Positions 1-12,900 are shown, counted from the first letter of the stretch. The stretch: DNA of 64,000 bases from Reticulitermes lucifugus (GCA_026260175.1 JAKCWW010001123.1:2133-66132), one strand, 5' to 3'. A program made the numbers and translations. Notes: generated by a model not told the origin, from the sequence alone.

Positions 1-77
1 CTAGATCGCACCCTGTGGAGAACTCGCTTTGGAAGAGGCTACGGCCCTGTCGTAAGACAGACTACAGAATGAATGAA
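1..77 (+). repeat. 3' end of a dispersed repeat with a shared ORF C-terminus
   Basis: The first 77 bases match 35991-36067 closely. Both translate to the same C-terminal peptide with the core FGxGYGPVVRQTxE followed by a stop and GAATGA. The window edge truncates this copy on its left. I do not recognise the family. A shared coding frame ending at the same stop suggests the 3' end of a mobile-element ORF. Confidence 0.55.
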
Positions 78-374
78 GTCACAACATGCTGCAAACTTGT
101 GAAGTGACAAGTAGGCTTTATGAATTCTACTCGGGGAGAAACAATCGCCCTGTGAAATCCCAAACAAGTGTCTGTGTAGCACACGCGGGAACCAGCATAG
201 ACAGTTCGTATCCGGCCAGCGAGAAAACACAAACTTAATTGTTAGGATATGCGGGAAACAAAACAATGAGCTGTCACTTTACAGACACGCCCAGACTTAC
301 GTAATTTCAAATTACGAAATTTCAGGCTTACGCAATTTTAAAATAGTAAAAGAAATGAACTAATAACATTTTTG

Positions 375-485
375 AAATCTTGGACTGCTTGACACTTGAA
401 GATGGGACCGATAGGTTTCTCGAAATGTCGGTACGAAACTACCATTCTACGCTGCGTAAAAAGCCAAAAGAGCGCAGATCTGTAG
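375..485 (+). repeat. Single arm of the 'AAGATGGGACCGA' foldback family
   Basis: It contains the family signature: TTGGACTGCTTGAC, then TTGAAGATGGGACCGATAGG, a CGAAATGTCGG box, and a distal end resembling GAGCGCAGATC. The same blocks occur as inverted pairs at 3.7, 37.5 and 46.5 kb. Here only one arm is present. It lies just upstream of the Tigger relic but shows no clear connection to it. Confidence 0.55.
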
Positions 486-639
486 TTAGAAAACGGTCAA
501 ATCCTAACCTAACTTTCTTGAGAGTTCGACTTCGATACTGCAACCGTAAAAAAATCTTGAAAAATCATGAAAGCATGAAAGATCATAGGAGAGGTTCAGC
601 AAGTGTAAAATAAAAAAGTAGTTACGAAAAAATCGTCAG

Positions 640-1480
640 GTGCTGTGTTTTAAATGGAAAATTTATTAATATAGTAGATGGAGGATAACATATTTAAAAA
701 AGCGCCGCTTAACCTATCGACGGTTCAAGTTAAAACTAGAAGCCTTTTTGAAGACCTAAAAGTAAATATCGGTGATCCAGAAGCAAAGCTCGTGGCTACT
801 GATGGGTGGCTTCACAGACTTAATGCTCGTGCAAATTTTCATCGTCTGAAGCTGAAGGGTTGTGTGTGCAAATATAAAGGCACAGAAACTTATCCTTAGT
901 TTTTTCAGAAAAATTATACAAGAAGGTAGCTATACTCCACAGGAAATACGTAACGTGGATGAAACTCTTTTATTCTGGGGAAAAATGCCTGATAGTACCT
1001 ACATTTCAAAAGAAAACGACAATGCCATGATCCAAAGCAGCGGAAGTATAGCTAAAGCTTTTACTTGAGTGTAACTCAGACGGCAGTTACAAGTTAAAAC
1101 ATTATGTTTTTTACCATTCCGACAATCCTCGTGCATTACAAAAACATAAGCGAGGCTATGCTTTCGGTTTTTTGCTGAACAAATCCCACGACTTGAGACA
1201 CAATAGTCCCTTTTTTATGGCTGATTCTTAAATTTCTTCATTCCTGAATTCCAGAAAGATTGTCGAGAAAACAACAATCCATTCAAGGTTTTGCTTATCG
1301 TGGATAATTGTCCTGGTCATCTTGCAAATTTAGGAGATTTTCATTCAAATGTGAAAGTCGTGTTTCCTTCTCCCAAACAATACATCAGTCCACCGACCTG
1401 TAGATCGGGGCTGTATTGCCAAAGTTAAAGCCTATTATCTAAGAAGAACATTTCGCATTTTTGTTTCAACTGGATTTCCC
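640..1480 (+). pseudogene. Decayed Tigger/jerky (pogo-type) DDE transposase
   Basis: Pieces in different frames align in order with the Tigger/jerky transposase family as I know it. First is a CENP-B-like segment (LVATDGWLHRLNARANFHRL). Next come SYTPQEIRNVDETLLFWGKM with the first catalytic Asp (codon at 958-960), YHSDNPRAL, and VDNCPGHLANL with the second Asp near 1303. Last is a remnant of the PPNTTSLIQP-type motif followed by KAYYL. Frame changes and stops interrupt it at about 899, 1067 and 1230, so it is non-functional. In the family this enzyme cuts and pastes elements at TA sites. I did not find terminal repeats. It is a different copy from the one at 49.5 kb, which lacks these central motifs. 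Confidence 0.8.
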
Positions 1481-1499
1481 TCGTGTATAAATATGTTCT

Positions 1500-3340
1500 T
1501 CACCATACACAGAATTCCCATTTGCGTAAAATTTGAATTGTGCCGATCTTTAAAACGTTACTAGTTTGAAGCCGTGGATTGTCTGTACATTAAAATATAG
1601 GCCAAAATACGAGCATCGTAAATGGCACAAAAAAGGGAGCAGGTAAGGAGTCTTAATTCAATAACATCAAATGAAATCACGCTAGTCTTCTTTTCTGTAT
1701 CCTCCCACTTCAGTCTCACTCTATACTCTGTCGTCGGGTGGTTAGTTTGTCACCCTGTTACCCAGTCTGATTTGCCACTACGGTTTTTGCCCTGCTTCTT
1801 GTGTTCCCTTTTTGGATATTCAGTAAGCTCTTCTGTAGGTTTCTCCATATATTGTTCAAAAGACTCAATATATTTTTTTTCTGTGTTTATTACGCCTTCA
1901 TGTTTAAATGACTTGGCGATTGTCTTTAATTTTTGTAGACTTTCTGTTCTCCTCTGTTTTATAGGTTTTGTTGATGTTTTATCACTTGCTGCCTGATTGA
2001 CTAATTCTCTGACAGTATAAGCAGAAGGATAATCATTGCTAATACACTACAAAAGCCCACAACTGAACAGGCATTTGAACTAGTTCCACACACCTCCCTA
2101 TCCTCCTATAAATGCATTTTCTGAACCCGTTGTAGTCTTGTAGTTTTCAGTAGACTCTACCCTAAAAGACTAGATGAACTACTAAATAAAGAAATATGCC
2201 AAACTCTTCATTTGCATCTTCCTCGTTACTTCCAGCTACCTTCTTCAGCACTTTGGTTCAAGCATCTATATTAATTGGATGCAACTCTTACCAGAAATTG
2301 GTTACTCATTTTTGTGCTTGATTATCCAGTCTCATTGTACACGAATATAATTTTCTCCAATTTATTGTGCTTAAATAAAGGCAAATAAAATGCTCTGGAT
2401 ATGTAGTATGCATGGCTGGCCTGTTAAATTCGTACATCTTTTCTTTGCAAACGACAAGGAAAGAGATCTGGACAGAGATAACATTAACATAAATGTTTGT
2501 ATATTTCTGCTTGCAGGCATGAACTGTATTCTAGTGGCTAAGAATGCTACTAAATGAGATCTCATGTGGACACAGCAACGAATATTCGGGTTTTATTAAG
2601 GTAAGGAACAGCTTGTCCAACTGAGCGCGTATCAAATTTATAAGTAACAGCCCTACTACACTGTGCAGTTAAATGTGCATTTTGCTACCTAGCTCAGTTA
2701 ATTTGCTGTTAAGTTAATTATTAGACATGTCTGCATATTATAGCGTTTATTGCTAGGTTCATACTTCTAGAGTGAATTAGCCGACGATAATTTAAAAGCA
2801 TTAAATTAACAAACGTTTTCAGAATTACATGTTAAAAGTTACAACTATGGCTTAATGTACAATGGCTGTTATTAAAAGTTTAATATAGCTGAACAACAAC
2901 TTGTGCTTCTGAAATAATTTAAGTGTCTAAACAAAGCAACACGGGTTCGCGAAAATGGAAAATAATAGAATACCTTTCACGAGTTTCTGTTCATCAGAGT
3001 ATAAATATACACCACGAATGGTCGCTTTGAATACGACGTGAAATTTACAGAAAGAACGACTGGTCAGTGGCTAGCTTTTCAGCTACTGGTTATGTGTCGG
3101 TTTAGCCTGGCTTCCAGTGTCGGTGGAAATTTAGACAAACCATTATTGTGAACCACACAGACAGGCGTGTGGCTTGAACACGCTCTGTATTAGATATGTT
3201 TAATGTTTACTGGTACAAAATTGGTGTTGTAACTACAAGGAATTAGAAACATTTGTAGTGACACTTTAATCGTATTTTGTTTCCGAAGAACAATGACTAT
3301 TTATTTAACGATTAAACACGTTCGGTTGTATTTCTTCATA
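1500..3340. other. No supported gene
   Basis: AT-rich DNA with short chance ORFs only. The 124-codon frame at 1622-1996 on the plus strand is low-complexity hydrophobic and T-rich, and I recognise no domain. Confidence 0.5.
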
Positions 3341-3348
3341 AGTGAGCT

Positions 3349-3391
3349 ACCTCCTGAAGAGGACCAGAATTCTGGTTGAAACATGTAGAGG
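3349..3391 (+). ncRNA. Hammerhead-like ribozyme motif (Penelope-tail type)
   Basis: The order of parts is the hammerhead order. Stem I 5' strand CCTC (3350-3353) is followed by core CTGAAGA (3354-3360). Stem II ACCAGA/TCTGGT (3363-3376) is followed by GAAA (3378-3381). A CATG stem III leads into UA and then stem I 3' strand GAGG (3388-3391). Position 7 of the core tolerates any base, so CTGAAGA is acceptable. Stem I is only 4 bp and one extra base sits beside stem II, so activity is uncertain. No Penelope coding sequence is visible next to it. Confidence 0.5.
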
Positions 3392-3699
3392 CTAACGGAA
3401 GTTTTAACAAGACAGTTGTTAAGATTTATACTTTGATGGCTAATTTCATATACAATGAAACCTACCTTAAAAGGAACCTGGGCATAAGGGAAGCCTGTAT
3501 TTAGCGGAAAACTTTCAATTCCGAGGATCTTGTGTAAGACACTTCATACCACCTTCATCGAAGGGAAACTAACGCGGAGTCGGAAAGCAAGGTTGAGATT
3601 TTAACGGAAAATATTCATTTATTTTAGTTTATTTTATTCTGTTGTTTTCAAACTGTACTTTCAGCATGAACGTTCCATTCCATGGTCAGTTGCTTATCA

Positions 3700-3890
3700 G
3701 TAGTTGAGAACTACTGAGATCTTTGCTCTTCTGGGTTATTACGCGGCGTAGGTTGTAAGTAGATTACCGACGTTTCGGGACAATTTGTCGGTCCCATCTT
3801 CAAGGGTTAAGCAGTCCAAGAATACTTCTTGGACTGCTTAATCTAGCTCCTTAACATCCCAGAATGTCTCATTTACATTGCGGCGGAAGC
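3700..3890. repeat. Foldback repeat, 'AAGATGGGACCGA' family
   Basis: The left arm runs from TCTTCTGGGTTATTACGCGG through CGACGTTTCGGGAC and GTCCCATCTTCAAGG to GCAGTCCAAG (about 3820). The right arm restarts with CTTGGACTGC and ends with ACATCCCAGAA near 3865, so its middle is deleted. The centre is a short palindrome around AATACTT. Within the arm GGGAC/GTCCC can pair to form a stem beside CGAAACGTC. Confidence 0.65.
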
Positions 3891-4794
3891 TTGTAATCAC
3901 GCAGTAAGAAATACTGTGAGGTGATGTAGCTAGGCCAGAAGAAGAGCGGGGGGGGGGGCTTAGACTTGAGATTGCCGAAGTTTGGGGATCGAATGGATCA
4001 GTATATGGAACTGTGTACAGCACCAGCCCACAGGATTGGTACTGAAAGAACTGAATTCAGGTTATGATAGGTAGCAAATGTTCTGTGTGTGTCGTAGTCA
4101 CAGGCACAAACACACTGAGGAAATTGAAAATTGACTTCTTCTTTCAGGAAACACAGTAGCATATAAACGCCTGTATTTTACAGTTCAGAAAATATACATT
4201 ATTAGACAATGGCAATGGAGTCATGTAACATAGTCTGGGGAATGTGGCTACGTGGTTCGGCTACACGTTTTAGCCATTGTCAAAACTTTCCGGATATTTA
4301 TTGCAAAGCAGCACCAGTTATAAGTCCAACTGTATTACATTTGTCTTGTTAAACATATACTGTCTTCACACCCCAAAGAGCCGCATCCTTTAAATATTTC
4401 CAAGTTCCAACCAAATTCCAAACAGCACAATGAGTCTTGCTGGCAGAAGGTTTACCCCAATTAGAAGAGATAAACAATGTCACTTATATTAAAATATTCA
4501 AATATTTTTAATTTTTCGTTTAATCGTTGCCATGGCCTACATGACCTCTGTTGTCTGGTCTCGTGACCGATTTTAATGTTTCGTTTTGAATGTAGGTAAC
4601 TGCAGTTCTGTCTTGTGATTCGGACTATTCGTGTCTCATTTGTGTTTGCCCACCCTAAGGGCTTAGAACTAATGCTCCGTTGTATGTTGCAACACTTTTC
4701 ATAAGAACTGGCTGGAGTCAATCTTGTACAGGCCTTAGGGGCATTTATCTTGCTATATTTGAGGTTCTTACAATGGTGTTAACTAGAAACTCAA

Positions 4795-4885
4795 GTCTTC
4801 AAGAAGCTTTCTTTACTGCTTGACGCTAAAGATGAGGGCACCATAGTCCGGCGAAACGGTGAGAACCCTTCTCCCAATGACACAG
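4795..4885 (+). repeat. Degraded arm of the same foldback family
   Basis: The sequence ACTGCTTGACGCTAAAGATG, then GGCACCATAGTCCGGCGAAAC, resembles the family blocks CTGCTTGACxxTxAAGATGG, GGACCGATA and CGAAACG. Divergence is high and no second arm is seen. Confidence 0.35.
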
Positions 4886-4899
4886 CGACATATCTCGGA

Positions 4900-7800
4900 G
4901 GACTTGATTTCTCAAATATCTTTCTCGGCATTGTTTTAACGCGTTGCATGAGTGTCCTTCCAAATTAATTCTACACATTTTTAAAACACAATTATCAAGC
5001 ACATGTACCGCACAATTTAAGGCACATATTGTTTCTATCGCTCGAAACCTGGGGGAATGGGTTAAATACCGATTTTGACGTAGATGTGATTCTGCGTTGT
5101 TGCTCTGTGTTATTTCATGTAGTAGGTAGAGGCCTTGCGATTGGCCGTTGATCCGTCCGATGATTCCTACCAGATTTAAAACATTCATATTTTTTTAAGT
5201 TAATAATAAATTAGAAGAGGTCGGAAGGTCTAGGCTATAAAATCTACAGAAGGAGGAGGACGTGTGGACCCAAGATTCAGCTGTAACGTATTCTATGCTA
5301 TCGTGTGGTCTTCCGTGCAAGAAAAGAAATCTTTGCTGTGTTGCGAAAACTGTTGTTTTAGTCCCGTTAAATTTGCTGCTAACCTTCCCTATGTTTTACA
5401 CACTTCTGTGGGGGTTGGATTTGAACATAACTAATTGCCACTCTTAATATTCGGACTCTTTTTGTTCTTCTTTCCCCCACCCCCACCTTCATCGACTCGT
5501 TCTTCTGGAAACTTTTCCGCTCGAAGGCGCTGCTAGTTTGTTCTCTGTACTTGAGGAAAAGTAAACATGAAATATGGAGGAAAATGTATTTAGCTTCAGG
5601 AGCTCTCCAGTGTTTTTCATACCTTTCCTTTGTTTCTCTTAATCATTTTCCACCTTCTCGCATTGAAAATGCAAAATAGTTTCTCCAAATTACAAGTATT
5701 AATTTAAGAAAAGGAGTTATTAAAGGACTAAAGCAGAATAATTTTGCTGCTGCAATCGGCCGTTATTGATGAAAAGAAAGGGTGTAGCTTCAGTACTAAT
5801 CAATAGGAAATGGCAGGTTTGAGGTGGATCAGCTGTCCGAAATTACCAAAGACTTGCTTGTAAAATACGAGGCTCCGAGCACGATAGAGAAAAAAAAACA
5901 CGTAACCTTGTAGAAACTAAGGTTAGCCTGGATTATGTTTAAAGGTTCAGTTCATATCGCGCACAAAACTCACTACCTCCCGCTTATAAATACCAGTCAG
6001 CTATCGCTGTATAGGAAAATAATCGATGTGTGTTCTGAGAACCATATGAACACATAAATCGACTCCGTAGGCAGACTGAAAATGTTTTGTTATCCAACCT
6101 GGTGGTACATTAAGCAACCATTAGTCTTTAAGGGGTTTAGTTTCTTTTTCGAAAAACAGGAACAGCTTTTTTTCCCCACTTCTCTTCTTCTTCCTTTAAA
6201 TTGTTAGTTATCACCTGTAAGATAAATTTTACAATTGTATACCTCGTTTTGTGACTTTTTGCAAACTAATACGCCAGAAATTATGTGACATTTCCTTTGT
6301 CAAAACAGAATTTTCTTTACTTACACGTAATTAATAATTTCGCCTTTAGGCTATAGTTTATACATCCGTTATGGCACGTATATCAGGAAGTAATATAAAA
6401 CTGTCGATCAAAATATTGTCATTTGTTTAATGACAAGTTACAATATGTTGCAGCCTAGGCTGTCATCAGGTATCACAATATAAACTACTTTCAGAAAATT
6501 AAGTACAACAAGGTTCATAGTAAAAATTGATCTCATTTTTTACATTGCTAATAAGGTTTCATATAATTTCATGTTGATGCCTGATGTAATGTGTGTCGCA
6601 AACGTATACAGCTGTATTTAGTCTTTAAAATAAACGATATTGTCGTCTTCATAAGTGTTAAGCCTTTTGGTTCATTATATTTGGAATGCAGTGACACTTG
6701 ATTTCAGTTATATTCTAGATCGTGCTGCCCCTTGATATAATAGTATTTTGGTAGTTGTAAAGTTCTTATGGCGTTGACTGCGTTACGCCCTTACACTTCA
6801 GCCAGGTTACACGTAATCACTTCTCAGAAGACACAACTCTTCACCACTTTAGTTATGAACAAATTGTCCTGCTGAAACCATGTCTTTGATTTACATGATA
6901 TCTTCAGTCTTATGCCAGAAAATGAAATTTTGAATGAGTTTCATGAATGAAAGGAAAGAATTACATAGGTTAATGACTGCATTTAAAATTGTGTGCAGTA
7001 ATTTAGGATACTCAATGTGCAGTCGTAAGTGATGGAACCCGTATGCATGAATAATGTGCAGAAGACGAATAAAAGTATAGTTGACCCACAATGCACGAGA
7101 TACGAATACCAATTCAATTGTGATTTTAATTAGCCGGATATTTCTACGACATGACATGAAACGGCTTCCAGTTAATATAGGAGCTACAGGAATTTACTGC
7201 ATGAAAAACCCGGAGAATATTCATGATTGAATATTTTATGAAATCAGTGTTGAATTTATACTTGCATAATAATTTAACCTAATTATGTATATATATAATG
7301 GGTAATCGTAATGGCGTTGCAGCTGGCTGAAACTGATTGAAATGTCGAGACCGCACTATGATCAATAGCAAGTGAGGTGAGACTAATTAGTGGGCAGAAT
7401 GCCTCACAATAATGACATCGGGATCACTGTGCGAAATGCGTCATCCTCTCTGTTTACGATACTTAACAAACCACTGGCACCAGCAATATGTGCCCTAATA
7501 AACACCCTTATCAAATATCGACACACATTTAAGGCGGCCTTTACGAAGTAAAGGAAGAGTACCTTATGTGGAAAACACGTAATTCTGTCCGTCCACCTGT
7601 CTGTTCGTCTGTGGCTTCGTATCAGAGACTAAACCTTTTGTCGGATTTTCATTAAATTCGATGTAGAATTCTTTACAAAAGTTGTGGAGCAAATTGAGTT
7701 TCATGAAAATCGGCCATTTTACTTAAAGACGTAAACGAATTTGTAACCCTAATTTCAACATTTATTGACAGGTATAGGAGAATTTCGGTAAAGAATGCCT

Positions 7801-9640
7801 GTACGTATCCTGTATGGTAATTATGGTAATTGTGAGTTTAGTGAAAATAGTTGCAATGAAAAGTGTATTTTACTTAAAGTCCTGAATGAAATTTTGAGCT
7901 CTTTTCTGCATTATCACTCCGCTTTAGATAACATTCGACACATGTTTACAGACAGACATTTACTAAATGATTGCAAGCTTCGTGAAAGTCGGCGCAGTGA
8001 ATGCCGTATTTTAATTATAGGCGGCGTAAAGGAATTTCTATCCGTTTTCCACATTTCTTCGAGCTGGTTAATATTCTGTATAAGAGGTTCAAAGAAGGCT
8101 GTAAATCCCTTGTGGGCGTAACCTCAATTACATTTATTCGTATAGCGGGATTTTAAAAGTAAAGTCAGTGTACTACCACGGAGTACAGTACTTCGAATTT
8201 TGTGTGCAGCTGATCCAAAAATAGTATACCCATTTTGACCCACTTCGTTAGCGTCAAAATTTTCAATTTTTTCTCGGTAACTGCAAGAGCAATAGGTTTT
8301 TCCACTTTTAATTTGGGATCAGATTTGAATCTTTTGAACTTTAAAAGTGCGATTCTAATGCAAAACAGATAAGGCACAGACCTATAGGCCAGTTCTTCGC
8401 CTGTCCTGCCGTAACCAATCTATCTATTCTGCAGAATAATTTCAGTGTACATTCGCAATACCAGATTTAATCGAAGTTTTTTCATTAGTTTTGGAAATGA
8501 AACATGGCTTAGAGGTTCGACATCCTAACTCCACTGTAATTTTATGCATTGTGAGAAAAAACTAACGGAGGTGGTCTGCTAGAATATTCAATAAAGATAA
8601 TCGTCTTGTTCAATCTTTAGTACAAAATGAAGATAATTATTAATTTAAACACACTTTCATGTATTTCCCTCCGGGTGTGATATTAAACATTGTCTTTACT
8701 GTCTTAAGTAACGCTTGGTATTACATGGTAGCGGTTTGTGTGTGAAAGGGAGAGAGAGAAGTGAGAGGGAAGATAGAACGTTACTTTATCAATTAATTTT
8801 GTTCGAATAGCAGCAGAATGTAAAAATTGTTAAACTCCAGGGGTTCAAATAATAACACACAGCTTCATATTGTACCCACTCTTCTGTATATGGTTGTGTG
8901 TTGGATATGCAATATGGTGAAAATGGTACGTTTCTAAATGTTAAATTAATTTTATTCCATTTCGTGGAAGAACGGAATTGAAAGCAAAATGGATTCAATA
9001 CGAGTCATGCTGCGATCAAACACAAGAACTTTATAACATTATGTTGCGCCAATACTTGAACTGCATGACTGGTCACTGTACTCAGATGATTTTAATTCAT
9101 TCCACCGCTGGATCATTCCTCACTAAAATGCGACTTTCATTCACAGCATGTTTATCCAATGATTTGTACATTCGGCACCAAGAATTATTAAAGCTTCAGT
9201 CATCCGACAGTGGATGATTTTGCTCTCCTTTGTTCTTTCTTCTTTCCTCTCTCAACTCAATCCATGGAGCATAGTCCGTGAGCAGCTAATAATCGTTCAA
9301 CTAGTCAATAAATGCTTTGCATTTTATTGAATCCGATGTTTCGCTACCATTTTTACAAGAGCCTGACACTAATCTCTGTCCTAATCCAGACGAAGCTAAT
9401 CCAAACCCTCACACACTGATTATGTAAGACCCATTTTAATGATATTTCTGCAATTTACGCCCAGGTCTTCTAAGTCCTTTTTTTGTTCAGTTGATGTTAC
9501 CAAAGTTTTGTACCCATTTCTCAATTTCCTTGTGCATGTTACATGTTTCATTCATCCTATCCCCCTTGCGTTAATCACATTAATTATCATAAAAGTGCTT
9601 TTCGTTCTTTATTTCCATCTTTCATTCTTTTTTGTTTTTC
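4900..9640. other. No supported gene; one ribozyme-like relic
   Basis: Only short ORFs are present, the longest being 120 codons at 4826-5188 (minus) and 108 codons at 7795-8121 (plus). Neither has a recognisable domain, and codon content is like the flanks. On the minus strand at 6446-6478, CTGATGA is followed by a CAGCC/GGCTG stem and CAAC. This resembles a decayed hammerhead without a matching stem I. The segment 9340-9420 weakly resembles the LINE 3' relics described below. Confidence 0.45.
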
Positions 9641-9650
9641 TTTTATTTGT

Positions 9651-9998
9651 CAATAGTTATATTTCACCAACACATGCACTGCACTTTATTCATGATATAC
9701 ACCCCTACATACTGCAAACAAGACCGTCTGCCAATAATTTTAAATAAAAGAGCGAATATGTATTTTAACCTCCTATGTGCCACCATATAATGTTATAGCT
9801 GAAACTATTGTGAACCATACTTTTATCTCTTCTTATCTTATTTTACTATCATACGGATGTACATTACCTTAAATAGATGTATAGTCTTTGTTAGATTGCT
9901 TTGACCCCCTGATGATGGCTAGTGACTAGCCGAAACATATGTAGGGGTGTATATCATGAATAAAGTGTAGTGCATGTGTTGGTGAAATATAACTATTG
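9651..9998. mobile_element. Penelope-like foldback element with hammerhead motif
   Basis: Two 60-base inverted arms (9651-9710 and 9939-9998) differ at one position by eye, so the element is young or recently converted. The spacer is about 230 bases with no ORF of note. The right arm begins inside a hammerhead motif at 9904-9948, and the inverted left arm starts at the same point, about five bases before the predicted cleavage site. Ribozyme-bearing inverted tails are typical of Penelope-like retroelements. Family assignment is inference, because no reverse transcriptase remains here. No target duplication was recognised. Confidence 0.6.
9904..9948 (+). ncRNA. Hammerhead ribozyme motif, all core parts present
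   Basis: Stem I is ACCCC (9904-9908) pairing with GGGGT (9944-9948). The core is CTGATGA (9909-9915). Stem II is GGCTA (9917-9921) with TAGCC (9927-9931) around the loop GTGAC. GAAA lies at 9932-9935, a minimal CAT/ATG stem III follows, and cleavage is predicted after the A at 9943 (GUA). One unpaired U lies between the core and stem II. In the known class such short stem III ribozymes are thought to work best as dimers. They process the transcripts of Penelope-like elements. Confidence 0.7.
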
Positions 9999-9999
9999 A

Positions 10000-12900
10000 C
10001 TAGTAACAGGATGCACGGTGAATTTAATGTGAAATTTCTTTTATTAGTTTTGTTTTTCCTTCCGGTACCGGAAAGGGACTTAGACAGATAACAGATAACC
10101 TCCAAGTTGTTGAGGACCTACGCTTCCTTCTAATAGTGTGTAGTGCATTTCGCGAACACTAAATGTAGGACCAAGTATAAGTATTTTTTAACGTGTCTCT
10201 GAGGACGGCAGCTATTACAGAATCATTATCGCATGCAAAACCTGCATTCATCGTGAATTTACAGCCTGTTTCTCTCCTGCAGTTCAACGTGCCTTTTTTT
10301 TTCACAGAAGATTCAGGGATTTCCGAGTTCTGGTTCTTAAGCAGGCTCGCAATTCCTGAAGATATTTCTCGATATAAAACGAGCTCTTTTCTTGAAATGT
10401 TAGCAATTTCTGTCGGATAAATGTCATTTATTCTTCTGCTTTTAGCTTCCTGAATAATGGTGTCAGAATTAAGTGAATGTAGCGGTCAGTCTTTGTCTTT
10501 TTAGAACAACACGCGCCACGTACAGACAGCACACCAGGCTCCAACTTTAAGGTACTGTAAAGGACCTCATGAACTGAATCGAGATTTTCATAACACTAGT
10601 ATCTGTTATTTTATTTGTTTACTTTCCTACATAATTTGAATAATGCCTGCGCAAAAGAGAAACTATTTTTTTTATTTTCTTTTTGACCATTACTGAGCCT
10701 GTTGTTTGAAATTTTCCAGTGTTTACAGTAGGCTATTGTTCTTTATCATGGTACTGTTGGCACAGGATATTTTTACGACACTTTTTTACGTGATTCGTAC
10801 CGACCTCGCAAACATGTCGTAATGAATCCTCTTTGTTCAACTGCAACTATAAGCGAGCTCAGACAGTCTGAGATACATGTGTTAAGAGACGACAGCAAGC
10901 AAGTGCCTGCTGCAGACGCTCAGGTATTAACGGCAATAACAGAGGCATAATGACAGTCATCGCGCCTATTGGCGCCGGTTTCCTATTTTCCTAGGCTCGA
11001 GGACACTATAAATTCACATTTCTGTATTTTAAGAAGCGTGACAGGATTCCAGACGTTCCAGTCCATCCAGTCTCCTCCCTCCACATTCGGTACAAAAATA
11101 ATATGTTGCAACATTAACCACGTTAAGCTCCACAGAACTGGAGCGAAGTGATATATATATCTCGCACAGGCCAGTTGCCTCTCCAGCGATATACGTGTTC
11201 AGAATTGCTACGGTCTGCGCTTGCGTTCAACGCGGTAACTCTTACACATTGATTTTATTAGGCCTACTTTATTTTGTCTCTGTTTCTTTAGGGAGCAAGT
11301 ACATGATCAGATATTAGAGAAAATGTTTGAGTGAAGTCAGTCTTTCCTTCTTGTCACCTATAATGCCGAAAAAATTTACACGTTAACTGACCCTTGAAAT
11401 CGGATTTGGATGAGGATAATTACGGATTCTCTACTGGTGATGAAAGCTAGTAGCCAAATGGTTCAGTCGAGGAAGGCCTTGAATAGTAGGCCTACTTACA
11501 GTACATCACTTTACCAGGAATGTATCAACGTATTATTGTATCTATATAGATCTGTATTTCTGTGCATATATCAATCTACACGTTAATCTAACTACGTTTT
11601 TGTCCATTCACCCATCTATCTATCTATCTATCCATCCATTCATCCATCCATTCGTCCGTCCATCTGTCTGTCTGTCTGTCTATGTCTTTTGCTCTCTTTA
11701 TGACTTTCTTCCTTCATTTGTCCTTCTTCCTTTGAGACTTTCTATTCATACGTTTTAATTCTTTCTGTGAACCTGTGTCCTTCTTTGATGTTCCTCTCTG
11801 CCTCCCTCAGAAGCTGTACTTCCTCTTCATGCCTTTCAGCATGATACAGGCCAAAAGCACGTTGGTTCATTACTAGTATTTGTCAGGGTTCCGCGCCATC
11901 CTCTGCGACTTGTGTGGTTACCAGTTTCAATGTATTGTCCTTGGACTTCGACGAACTGACGCACATGAGGAGTATCGGTCTTTTACCTTAAAACCGAGCG
12001 TGATAAAAAGACTGTACCACATGTGGCTGACATATGAATTGTTACCGGTTCGAATTCAGTAATGTAAACTGTTATTCTGATTGTGGTTCAATGCCGGTCT
12101 TGGGGGATCTCGAGCGGAGCGGCCGTGCAGGCCATTTTGTGGAGGGGCACAGACGAAGGTGAAACAAACTATTTTTTTAAGTTCAGAATCGTGGTCTCCT
12201 ATTAAGTAATATGTTTAACAAGCAACTTATTTGACCTGCTTTATTTCTTCTTGCCTTAACATCTTTGTGTCTTTCTATATGAGTTAATCGCCCTTTCATA
12301 AATGTGTGTTTTTTCGTAACTCTATTAGCAGAACAGAGTGATGTGGAAGACAAAAAATCGGTAGGGGTCACAGCAACTAAGAATGCAGCAGACCACCCTG
12401 GTGTGAGCGAAAGGGGAGGGTTGAAGAAGCTGATTGAAAATGAGTTGTTTTGTTTCTGCTGACTGTGGGTGCGTGTCAAAAAGGAGATGTTTAAATTTAA
12501 CTTGGATGTTAAGTGCGCTACCGCAGTACTGCTTGATACCAAGCGGCGCTCTCCTTTATCACAACTGGACCCTCGTTTCAGCGACAACTCGTGTAACGCA
12601 TCCGACACACGTAAAACTTTTCTCTTATCCGTGGATATTTTTCTTCACTCTTCAGTAGCATGTCAAGGTGATTTTGGTGTCTTTTGTGGGACAATCTGAT
12701 TTCTATTTAAATATATTTCTTGCTTTTTTCCCCGTTGCTGATGGCCTCATAAGTTTATTTGCTGGCGTCAGAAACACGTTATGCCTGCACTTAGCAAGCA
12801 CGCATTGACGTGTGCTACTAGTACAAGCCGCTTGAAATTGCCCTGCTGGCAGACGCTAGTGAAATGCGTTTTCTTTATTTGTACACTCGATAATGATGAG

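Noticed and set aside
12183-12608. 141-codon minus-strand ORF with overlapping plus ORFs
   Set aside because: Overlapping open frames on both strands without family motifs suggest chance, not coding.
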